The notes below the pieces were generated by a model. That model did no database searches and had not been told where the DNA came from. It saw only the letters and a list, made by a program, of their open reading frames with translations. Shown here piece after piece: positions 57,386 through 64,000 of a stretch of DNA of 64,000 nt. Each line of letters begins with the position of its first letter. The first letter of the stretch is position 1. The stretch comes from Actinacidiphila yanglinensis. GTDB taxonomy: Bacteria > Actinomycetota > Actinomycetes > Streptomycetales > Streptomycetaceae. The stretch is taken from positions 139,182 to 203,181 of the forward strand of contig NZ_FNVU01000014.1 in the NCBI RefSeq assembly GCF_900107965.1, read 5' to 3'. Position numbers and translations under genes: made by a program.

Positions 57386-58726
57386 ATGAGCGGAGCGCTG
57401 GCGCGCCGCCGGTTCCTGGCGCTCGGTGGCGGCCTGGCCCTGTCCGGAGGACTGACGGCGTGCGCGTCCCCGTTGGCCACCGGCCTGTCGGGCGCCCAAC
57501 CGGACACCGCCGACGTCATCTACTGGAACCTGTTCACCGGTGGCGACGGCGCCAACATGGTGCTGATGGAGGACGCGTTCCGCAAGGCCCACCCCGGGCT
57601 GTCGGTCGAGGCGACCATCCTCGGCTGGGGGAACCCGTACTACACCAAGCTGGCGCTGGCGACGGCGAGCGGCACCCCGCCCGACGTCGGCATCGCCCAC
57701 CTGTCCCGGCTGCCGCTGCTGGCCGCGGCCGGACTGCTGGAACCGGTGGAGGACGCGGGCGTCGGCGAACTCGGCATCACCGCCGACAAGTTCACCCCCG
57801 CCGCCTGGCACAAGGCCACGGTGGGCGGGACGGTCTACGCGGTGCCGCTGGACACGCACCCCTTCGTGCTCTTCTCCCACACCGACCTGGCGCGCAAGGC
57901 CGGGCTGCTCGACGCGACCGGGGCCGGCCTGAAGCCGATGAAGGACGGCGCCGCGTTCACCGACGCGCTCAAGGCGATGAAGGACGCCGGGGCGCAGTAC
58001 GGCGCGGTGATGTCGACCACCGCCGACCCGGCCACCTGCTGGCGTTACTTCAGCATGATCTACTCCGGCATCGCCGGCCCGGTCGTCACCGACTCGGGCA
58101 CCCGGATCGCCGTGGACGACGACGCGGCGGAGTCGACGTTCGCGTTCATGCAGAGCCTGACCGCGGGCGGCCTGATGCCCAAGAGCCTGACCGGGTCGGG
58201 GGTGAACGCCCTGTTCAGCACCGGCAAGGCCGGCTTCCTCTTCGACGGCGAGTGGCAGATCCCCACCTACCGCGCGGTCAAGGGCTTCCACTTCAACGTG
58301 ACGCCCTTCCCCGCGCTGCTCGGCCCGAAGCCGGTGGCGTACGCCGACTCGCACTCGCTGGTGATCCCGCGCAGCGGCAAGCGGTCCGCGGCGCGCACCG
58401 CGCACGCGGCGCTGTTCATCAGGAGCCTGCTCGACAACAGCGCCACGTGGGCGCACGGCGGCCACGTGCCCGCCTGGCTGTCGACCCAGCGCAGCAAGGC
58501 GTTCCTCGACCAGTCGCCGCAACGCAACTACGTGCAGGCGGCGTTCAACGCGGTGTACGACCCCGTCGCCTGGTACACCGGCGCGGGCTCGGACTTCCAG
58601 AACACGGTGGGAGCGACCGTCATCGAGGTCATCGCCGGGCAGATCAAGCCCAAGGCCGCGGTGGCGCAGCTGCGTTCCGACCTGAAGCGGTACACGACCG
58701 CCCGACCGCCGGTCACGATCGGATAG
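57386..58726 (+). CDS. Sugar ABC transporter substrate-binding lipoprotein
   Basis: A 446-residue lipoprotein; the ATG at 57386 follows GAGGTGAG (a GTG at 57374 is possible). The N-terminus ARRRFLALGGGLALSGGLTA has a twin-arginine motif and a lipobox L-T-A-C, so the mature protein begins at Cys and is tethered outside. The binding fold includes ADVIYWNLFTGGDGANMVLM, WGNPYYTKLALATASGTPPD, VGGTVYAVPLDTHPFVLFSH and AGFLFDGEWQIPTYRAVKGF, as in family-1 (maltose-type) sugar-binding proteins. It delivers oligosaccharides to the two permeases that follow. No ATPase gene is nearby, so a shared ATPase such as MsiK, known in streptomycetes, probably serves this system. Confidence 0.93.
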   Translation: MSGALARRRFLALGGGLALSGGLTACASPLATGLSGAQPDTADVIYWNLFTGGDGANMVLMEDAFRKAHPGLSVEATILGWGNPYYTKLALATASGTPPDVGIAHLSRLPLLAAAGLLEPVEDAGVGELGITADKFTPAAWHKATVGGTVYAVPLDTHPFVLFSHTDLARKAGLLDATGAGLKPMKDGAAFTDALKAMKDAGAQYGAVMSTTADPATCWRYFSMIYSGIAGPVVTDSGTRIAVDDDAAESTFAFMQSLTAGGLMPKSLTGSGVNALFSTGKAGFLFDGEWQIPTYRAVKGFHFNVTPFPALLGPKPVAYADSHSLVIPRSGKRSAARTAHAALFIRSLLDNSATWAHGGHVPAWLSTQRSKAFLDQSPQRNYVQAAFNAVYDPVAWYTGAGSDFQNTVGATVIEVIAGQIKPKAAVAQLRSDLKRYTTARPPVTIG

Positions 58727-58739
58727 GAGGCCGCCCACC

Positions 58740-59726
58740 ATGACGACCCTCGCCTCTGAACGGCCGGCCGAGCGTCCGGCCCGACGCATCACGCTGCGCA
58801 CCGCCTCCCCGCGCGCGCCGCGCTCCGACCGCCGGGCCGGACTGCTGCTCAGCTCGCCCTTCCTGGTCATCTACCTGCTGTTCATGATCGGCCCGCTGCT
58901 GGTCGGGGTCGTGGTCAGCTTCTTCAACACCACCACCGTCAAGAGCGGTCTGGGCGGATGGGTGGGCCTGTCGAACTACAAGGCGGTCTGCGAGGACTCG
59001 CTGTTCTGGTCGGCGATGTGGCACTCGGTGCTGTTCACGCTGATCACCACCCCGCTGCTGGTGGTGCTGGCCCTCGCGTTCGCGATCCTGGCCTCCCGGA
59101 TCCGGCACGGCACGGTCTTCTACCGGCTGGCGTTCTTCGCGCCGTACGTGGTCCCGTCGTCGGTGGTCGCGCTGATCTTCCTGTGGATGTACACCCCGCA
59201 GGTCGGGCTGATCCCGAAGATCTTCGACGCGGTCGGCCTGACCCCGCCGGACTTCATCGGCACCACCTCCGGCGGCTGGACGGCCGTGGTGCTGATGACC
59301 CTGTGGTGGACCTTCGGCTTCAACTTCGTGCTGTACACCGCCGCGATCCAGGACGTGCCGCCCGAGGTGTACGAGGCCGCCGCCATCGACGGGGCGAGCC
59401 CGTGGCAGCAGATCCGCTTCGTGACCGTGCCGCTGCTGGGCCGCACCACCAGCCTGGTGCTGATCCTCCAGATCCTCGCCTCGCTCAAGGTGTTCGACCA
59501 GATCTACCTGCTGCTGGGCGGCGGCCCGAACCAGTCCACCCGCCCGGTCATCGAGTACATCTACGACACCGGTTTCACGTCGTACCGCGGCGGTTACGGT
59601 GCCGCCGCGACCATGGTCTATTTCGTCATCATCGTCGCGATCTCCGCGGTCTGGTACGTGCTGCGCCAGCACCGTACGGCCGCCGCCGAGCGGCCGGCAC
59701 CGCGGCCCGAACGGAGGACCTCATGA
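58740..59726 (+). CDS. Sugar ABC transporter permease (MalF/UgpA type)
   Basis: A 328-residue inner-membrane subunit with six spans: LLLSSPFLVIYLLFMIGPLL, SVLFTLITTPLLVVLALAFA, LAFFAPYVVPSSVVALIFLW and others. It carries the binding-protein-dependent transport EAA loop EVYEAAAIDGASPWQQIRFV followed by TVPLLGRT. It begins 13 bases after the binding-protein gene behind AGGAGG and overlaps the second permease by ATGA. Together they form the heterodimeric channel of an oligosaccharide importer. Confidence 0.94.
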   Translation: MTTLASERPAERPARRITLRTASPRAPRSDRRAGLLLSSPFLVIYLLFMIGPLLVGVVVSFFNTTTVKSGLGGWVGLSNYKAVCEDSLFWSAMWHSVLFTLITTPLLVVLALAFAILASRIRHGTVFYRLAFFAPYVVPSSVVALIFLWMYTPQVGLIPKIFDAVGLTPPDFIGTTSGGWTAVVLMTLWWTFGFNFVLYTAAIQDVPPEVYEAAAIDGASPWQQIRFVTVPLLGRTTSLVLILQILASLKVFDQIYLLLGGGPNQSTRPVIEYIYDTGFTSYRGGYGAAATMVYFVIIVAISAVWYVLRQHRTAAAERPAPRPERRTS

Positions 59727-60604
59727 CCACCCTGGCCCCTGTACGCGGCCGCGCCCAGGCCCCGGCGGCGACCGCGGACGGCGGCAACGGCGCGAAGCTC
59801 TTCAACCGCCTGTGCGTGGTGTGCCTGACCCTCTTCGCGCTGATCTGGCTGGTGCCGTTCGTGTGGGCGCTGATCACCTCGCTGCGCTCGGACGGCTCGA
59901 TCACCGAGAAGCCCACCTCGCCGTTCGCGGGCGGCTGGTCCTTCCACGCGTACTCCTACGCCTGGGACAACTACCCGCTGGGCTACTGGTACCTCAACAG
60001 CCTGGTGATCGCGACGCTCGCGGTGCTGTTCACCGTCGCCTTCTGCTCGATGGCGGGGTTCGCGCTGGCGCTGCTGCAGTTCCCGGGGCGCAACGTCGTC
60101 ATGGCGCTGGTCGTCGCCGGGCTGATGCTGCCGACCGAGGCGCTGGTGCTGCCGCAGTTCGTCGAGTACCGCTCGCTGCACCTGCTCGGCACGTACTGGG
60201 CCCTGGTGCTCCCGTCGGTCGCCGCGCCGGTCTCGGTCTTCGTCTTCCACGCCTTCTTCCGCGGCATCCCGACCCCGCTGATCGAGGCCGCCCGGCTGGA
60301 CGGCGCGAGCTGGTGGCGGATCTACTGGTCGGTCTGCCTGCCGATCTCCCGCCCGGCGGTCGCCACGGTCGCGATCCTCACCTTCATCTCCTCCTGGAAC
60401 GCCTTCCTCTGGCCACTGCTCGTGCTCAGCCAGACGAAGTCCCAGACGGTCCCGGTCGGCCTGTCGTCGCTGGTGAACCCCAGCAACATCCAGTACGCCG
60501 AGGTGATGGCGTCCTCCGTGCTCGGCTTCCTGCCGCTGATCGCGGTCTTCCTGGTCTTCCAGCGCCAGATCGTCCAGGGCGTCGCGACCACCGGACTCAA
60601 GTAG
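59723..60604 (+). CDS. Sugar ABC transporter permease (MalG/UgpE type)
   Basis: A 293-residue partner permease with six spans, starting LFNRLCVVCLTLFALIWLVP. The typical MalG-type extracellular loop (PTSPFAGGWSFHAYSYAWDN) and the EAA motif TPLIEAARLDGASWWRIYWS, then VCLPISRP, are present. It ends with FQRQIVQGVATTGLK, the family-typical C-terminus. It overlaps the upstream permease gene by four bases and is the last gene of the operon. Its stop is 37 bases from the convergent LysR gene. Confidence 0.94.
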   Translation: MTTLAPVRGRAQAPAATADGGNGAKLFNRLCVVCLTLFALIWLVPFVWALITSLRSDGSITEKPTSPFAGGWSFHAYSYAWDNYPLGYWYLNSLVIATLAVLFTVAFCSMAGFALALLQFPGRNVVMALVVAGLMLPTEALVLPQFVEYRSLHLLGTYWALVLPSVAAPVSVFVFHAFFRGIPTPLIEAARLDGASWWRIYWSVCLPISRPAVATVAILTFISSWNAFLWPLLVLSQTKSQTVPVGLSSLVNPSNIQYAEVMASSVLGFLPLIAVFLVFQRQIVQGVATTGLK

Positions 60605-60641
60605 CCGCCGCGCCCGCCCTTGCGGAGTGATCGCCCGCGGG

Positions 60642-61568
60642 TCACCCGGCCGGGGCCGAGCCGCGGGCGATCGCGGCGAGTTCGCGGGCCGCGCCCGCGA
60701 ACTCCTGGCCGGTGCGGTGCACCACCCGCAGCGTGCGGGTCAGGTCGAGTCCCTCGACGGGGACGGCGACGACCGTGCCGGCGGCGAGGTCGTGGGCGAC
60801 CGCGAGCGAGCTGAGCACGGCCGGTGCGACGCCCTCGGCCACCGCGGTCTTGATGGCCGTGGTGGAGGACACCTCGATGACCGGTGCGGCGAGCGGGCGG
60901 GCGGTCCGGGCGCGCAGCGCGCGTTCGAGGGAGAGCCGGGTGCCGGAGCCGTGCTCGCGGCTGACCAGGGACGTCGCCGCCAGCTCGGCCGGGGTGACGG
61001 CTGCCGGCGGGCGGCGCCGCGCCCAGGGGTGCTCCGGGTGCACGATCACGATCAGCTCGTCCCGCCCCACCGGGTGGGCGGTGAGGCCGCGCGGCACCGC
61101 CGGGCCCTCCACGAAGCCGATCGCGGCGGAGCCGCCCAGCACCGCGGCGGCGACCTCGTCGGAGTTGCCGGTGGTCAGGGCGACGGCGGTGCCCGCGACC
61201 GCCGTGTGGAACCGGACCAGCCAGTGCGGCAGCAGGTACTCGGCGATGGTCATGCTCGCGGCCACCGGCAGCCGCGCCTCGGCGGTGAGGTGCAGCGAGG
61301 TGATGCCGGCCTCCAGCGCGGCGGCCGCGTCGAGCGCCGTGCGGGCCCAGTCGGCGACCAGGGCGCCCTGCGCGGTCAGCCGCGAGCCCTGCGGGGAGCG
61401 CTCCAGCAGCGTGACGCCCGTCCGCCGCTCCAGGTACCTGATCCGAGAGCTGGCCGCCGGCTGGCTGATGCCGTGCTCGCGTGCGGCGGCGCCCAGGCTG
61501 CCCAGGCGTGCCACCGACAGCAGCAGGTCGAAGGGGCCCAGGTCGCTGACCCGGCTGGTCAAGGGCAT
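60642..61568 (-). CDS. LysR-family transcription regulator
   Basis: A 308-residue activator. The HTH spans residues about 10-68 (FDLLLSVARLGSLGAAAREH, GISQPAASSRIRYLERRTGV, TLLERSPQGSRLTAQG). The effector-binding domain follows (LPVAASMTIAEYLLPHWLVR, VALTTGNSDEVAAAVLGGSA, VGRDELIVIVHPEHPWARRR, VSREHGSGTRLSLERALRAR), a CysB/CbbR-like layout. It is divergent from a TDT-family transporter across 71 bases, a pairing I believe is frequent in actinobacteria. The ligand is probably a small anion such as a sulfur oxyanion, by inference. Confidence 0.92.
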   Translation of the reverse strand: MPLTSRVSDLGPFDLLLSVARLGSLGAAAREHGISQPAASSRIRYLERRTGVTLLERSPQGSRLTAQGALVADWARTALDAAAALEAGITSLHLTAEARLPVAASMTIAEYLLPHWLVRFHTAVAGTAVALTTGNSDEVAAAVLGGSAAIGFVEGPAVPRGLTAHPVGRDELIVIVHPEHPWARRRPPAAVTPAELAATSLVSREHGSGTRLSLERALRARTARPLAAPVIEVSSTTAIKTAVAEGVAPAVLSSLAVAHDLAAGTVVAVPVEGLDLTRTLRVVHRTGQEFAGAARELAAIARGSAPAG

Positions 61569-61639
61569 AAGTCAAGTCTATGACGTCATGCCGGACTGCT
61601 CCCTAGCGGCGGGCCGGGCCCGGCCGGATGGTGGGAGGC
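61569..61639. promoter_or_regulatory. LysR/TDT-transporter divergent promoter region
   Basis: It contains ATGACGTCAT (61580-61589), a perfect 10-bp palindrome just beyond the LysR start. The AT-richer stretch around it (ATAAGTCAAGTCTATG) is the likely regulator site and promoter. Confidence 0.45.
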
Positions 61640-62845
61640 ATGACCCACTCGTTCGCCGCACCGTCGCGATCGGCCGGCCGGCGGCCCGGCCGCACCCTCC
61701 CCTGGGGGCTGCTGCGCGAACTCGACCGTCCCTCCGACCTGTTCCGGCACCTCGGCCCGAACTGGTTCGCCTCGGTCATGGGCACCGGCATCACCGCGAA
61801 CGCGGCGGCGACCCTGCCGGTGCACGCGCCGGGACTGCGGACCGCCGCCACCGCCGTGTGGGCGCTCGCCGCGCTCCTGCTGGTGGCGCTCACGGCGGCC
61901 TGGGGCGTGCACTGGACCCGGCACCGGGAGCAGGCCCGGGCGCACGCGGACCACCCGGTGGCGGCGTACTTCTGGGGTGCCCCGGCGATGGCGCTGATCA
62001 CCGTCGGCGCGGGCTCCCTGTCCCTCGGGTCGGACTGGATCGGGCCGCACGCGGCGCTCGGCGTCGACGCGGTGCTGTGGACGGCGGGCACCGTGCTCGG
62101 GCTGGTCACCGCGGTGTGGATCCCGTACCGGGTGATGACCGGGACGGGAGTGCCGGCGGACGCCGCGTTCGGCGGCTGGCTGATGCCGGTGGTGCCGCCG
62201 ATGGTCTCCGCGGCCACCGGCGCCGCGCTCGTCCCCCATCTCGCCCCGGGCCAGGGCCGGTTGATCCTGCTGCTGGGTTGCTATGCGATGTTCGGGATCA
62301 GCCTGTTCGCGAGCGTGGTGATCATCACGCAGATCTGGGGCCGGCTGGTCCGGCACGGGATCGGCCCGGCCGCGATGGTCCCCACCCTGTGGATCGTGCT
62401 CGGCCCGCTCGGCCAGTCCGTCACCGCCGCGAACCTCCTCGGCAACGTCGCCCACCTGGCGCTGCCCCACCCGGACGCGGCCGCGGCCCAGGCGTTCGGC
62501 TTCCTCTACGGCGTCCCCACCTGGGGCTTCGCCATGATGTGGCTCGCGCTGGCGGCGAGCGTCACCGCGCGCACCCTGCGCACCGGGCTGCCCTTCTCGC
62601 TGACCTGGTGGAGCTTCACCTTCCCGGCGGGCACCTGCGTGACCGGCACCAGCGCGCTGGCCGTGCACCTCGGCTCCACCCCGCTGAAGGTGGCGGCGGT
62701 CGCCCTCTACGGCCTGCTCGTCGCCGCCTGGCTCACCGTCGCCGCCCGCACCGCCGCCCACAGCGCCCGCGGCGGCCTCTTCAAGCCCGCGCAGGCACCC
62801 GCACCCGCTCCCGGGCCGCCGGCGCCCGCCACCGGCGCGCGCTGA
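61640..62845 (+). CDS. TDT-family transporter (TehA/SLAC1/sulfite-efflux type)
   Basis: About 401 residues from the ATG at 61640; an ATG at 61628 would add four. GGGAGG is very close to the later ATG, so the true start is open. Ten hydrophobic spans are seen. The first has the family motif LFRHLGPNWFASVMGTGITA, followed by a second conserved region WGAPAMALITVGAGSL. Later segments include LFASVVIITQIWGRLVRHGI and GVPTWGFAMMWLALAASVTA. The family includes TehA, malate permease Mae1, sulfite exporter SSU1 and plant anion channel SLAC1. Anion export, perhaps sulfite, is likely. The C-terminal tail is Ala/Pro-rich and cytosolic. Confidence 0.9.
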   Translation: MTHSFAAPSRSAGRRPGRTLPWGLLRELDRPSDLFRHLGPNWFASVMGTGITANAAATLPVHAPGLRTAATAVWALAALLLVALTAAWGVHWTRHREQARAHADHPVAAYFWGAPAMALITVGAGSLSLGSDWIGPHAALGVDAVLWTAGTVLGLVTAVWIPYRVMTGTGVPADAAFGGWLMPVVPPMVSAATGAALVPHLAPGQGRLILLLGCYAMFGISLFASVVIITQIWGRLVRHGIGPAAMVPTLWIVLGPLGQSVTAANLLGNVAHLALPHPDAAAAQAFGFLYGVPTWGFAMMWLALAASVTARTLRTGLPFSLTWWSFTFPAGTCVTGTSALAVHLGSTPLKVAAVALYGLLVAAWLTVAARTAAHSARGGLFKPAQAPAPAPGPPAPATGAR

Positions 62846-62858
62846 CGGCCCGGAACCC

Positions 62859-64000
62859 TCACGTGCGGGCGAACGCCTGGCGCACCGAGCCGCCGACGAC
62901 GGCGCACCACGTGCTCAGGTCCACCTTGCCGTTCGGGGTGAGGCCGTGCAGGCGCTGCATGCCCTGGACGGCCTTCATCGTGGCGTGGTCGTAGGTGCCG
63001 TTGACCGTGACGTCGGCGTAGCCCTTGCGGCTCAGCATCAACTGGAGCGCGTTGACCGGCAGTCCGGTGGCGTCCTTGTCGAGGCAGGGGGCCAGGGCCT
63101 CCCACGTCGCGCTGTCGAAGGTGCAGTCGGCGGTGACCGGGATGCCGTGCGTGGTCTGGAAGTCCTCGACCACGGGGTTCATGTCGGTGCCGAAGACGCC
63201 GTCGGTGGCCAGGGTGTACCCGGCGTTGTCGAGGAGGTACTGCGCGACCTCGACCACCGGGCCGTCGACGAACCGCCAGATGTCGGGCCAGCGGCGGTCG
63301 GGGACCTCGGCGAGCGGGGTGCCCATCGCCTTCAGGACGCGCGAGCGCACCATCGGGAACTGCGCGTAGAAGGAGATGCCGGGGCAGTCGGTGGTGTAGA
63401 AGTCCCAGTGCCCGAAGATGTCCCACGCGTGCAGGTCGAACTGCCGGCACACCGCGACGCACAGCTCCACCAGCGAGTCCAGCAGCGCGTCGGGCGGCGT
63501 CTCGGTGATGTAGGTGCCCTCGTTCTCGATGCCGATCGCGTTGCCGTTCTCCCCCGGGCAGTGCGCGGCGATCACCTGGTGCTCGCCGGTCTCCAGCGTC
63601 GACAGGCTCTGGTGCCGGCCCTCCAGGACGTACCCGCCGCGGCTGACCGTGAAGTGCTGGCCGGTGTCCGCCCACCCGTTGGTGTCCATGTGCAGGTTCT
63701 GGCAGTCCTTGGCCAACTGGATCGCGTGGTCGCGCGAGTAGTCGGTCACGTTCGGGAACGCCATGTGGTGCAGGATGATCTTGTTGGTCTGGTTGCCGGT
63801 GATCTGGATCGGGCTGGACGGGGGCCGGGCGCCCCAGGTGTCGCAGTCGATGATCCAGGGGAACTCGGCGGACGGCGTCGAGGGCGTGGCGCCCGCCGCC
63901 CGCGCGGCACCGGGGAAGGCCAGTTCGGTGCCGACGACCGCGGCCACCGCCCCTCCCAGACCCACCTTGAACAGGGTGCGGCGATCGACCTCGTGCTCGT
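62859..64000 (-). CDS. Tat-exported N-acetylmuramoyl-L-alanine amidase with peptidoglycan-binding repeats (5' end beyond window)
   Basis: The frame is open to the right edge: codons before the apparent start at 63965 read E-H-E-V-D-R-R-T-L-F-K, so the twin-arginine signal DRRTLFKVGLGGAVAAVVGT is part of the gene and the true start lies beyond 64000. An Amidase_2/PGRP domain follows: NKIILHHMAFPNVTDYSRDH (first zinc His), GQHFTVSRGGYVLEGRHQSL, HCPGENGNAIGIENEGTYIT and HWDFYTTDCPG (second His and Cys-containing motif). The C-terminal third holds two peptidoglycan-binding repeats (YLLDNAGYTLATDGVFGTDM, LMLSRKGYADVTVNGTYDHA). It cleaves or recognises wall peptidoglycan outside the cell. It converges on the TDT gene with a 13-base gap. 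Confidence 0.9.
   Translation of the reverse strand, partial: EHEVDRRTLFKVGLGGAVAAVVGTELAFPGAARAAGATPSTPSAEFPWIIDCDTWGARPPSSPIQITGNQTNKIILHHMAFPNVTDYSRDHAIQLAKDCQNLHMDTNGWADTGQHFTVSRGGYVLEGRHQSLSTLETGEHQVIAAHCPGENGNAIGIENEGTYITETPPDALLDSLVELCVAVCRQFDLHAWDIFGHWDFYTTDCPGISFYAQFPMVRSRVLKAMGTPLAEVPDRRWPDIWRFVDGPVVEVAQYLLDNAGYTLATDGVFGTDMNPVVEDFQTTHGIPVTADCTFDSATWEALAPCLDKDATGLPVNALQLMLSRKGYADVTVNGTYDHATMKAVQGMQRLHGLTPNGKVDLSTWCAVVGGSVRQAFART

Overview
The window is very GC-rich, with strong third-position GC bias, frequent GTG starts, overlapping stop/start codons and long hairpins without T-tracts. Gene content (kdp, ECF41-type sigma factor, AfsR/SARP-type regulator, TIGR03083 protein, Tat-exported enzymes, cytosolic-type contractile injection system) points to a filamentous actinomycete such as Streptomyces or a close relative. 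This is inferred from content; no rRNA or tRNA gene was seen.

Layout. 1-3.7 kb: the start of a kdp potassium-uptake operon (small membrane protein, KdpF, KdpA running off the left edge), a four-helix-bundle membrane protein, and a divergent KdpD that stops after its sensor and universal-stress domains. 3.8-9.5 kb: a serine-rich repeat protein and an ABC exporter coupled to a secreted beta-propeller/phosphoesterase. 9.6-18 kb: a TIGR03083 protein, a peptidoglycan-recognition amidase, an MFS exporter with a collagen-like/(DS)6 tail, a DrrAB-type ABC exporter and a large BTAD/NB-ARC regulator. 18.5-20.6 kb: an ECF41-type sigma factor divergent from a DoxX protein across a perfect inverted repeat that reads as two mirror-image ECF41 promoters, then a SnoaL-like protein. 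20.7-24.7 kb: a secreted SGNH hydrolase and a secreted beta-helix protein with a duplicated module.

25.4-46.9 kb is the centrepiece: a phage-tail-like contractile injection system (CIS). A LuxR-type regulator with a pseudo-receiver, a DUF4255 (Pvc16-like) protein and an AAA+ ATPase come first. Three genes on the opposite strand follow: a membrane protein with Trp-rich repeats, an unknown 168-aa protein, and a DUF4157 protein with a nuclease-like C-terminal region (likely effector). Then comes one long operon: sheath, tube, CPxC protein, DUF6760, a 1093-aa Pro/Ala-rich protein studded with V-Q-R motifs, second tube protein, LysM hub, VgrG-like spike, gp25, baseplate J, P2 I-like wedge, and a zinc-ribbon/transmembrane/discoidin protein, closed by a 19-bp hairpin. 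No tail fibre, PAAR tip or conventional helical tape-measure gene is visible. The membrane-anchored proteins fit a cytosolic, membrane-docked CIS like that described in Streptomyces.

47-64 kb: a Tat-exported TIM-barrel-like protein; a MarR regulator with an MFS exporter; a flavin monooxygenase divergent from a TetR regulator; a small membrane protein; a glycan-use locus (GH2 enzyme, LacI regulator, sugar ABC importer) tied together by two near-identical LacI-type operators; a LysR regulator divergent from a TDT-family transporter; and a Tat-exported amidase cut by the right edge.
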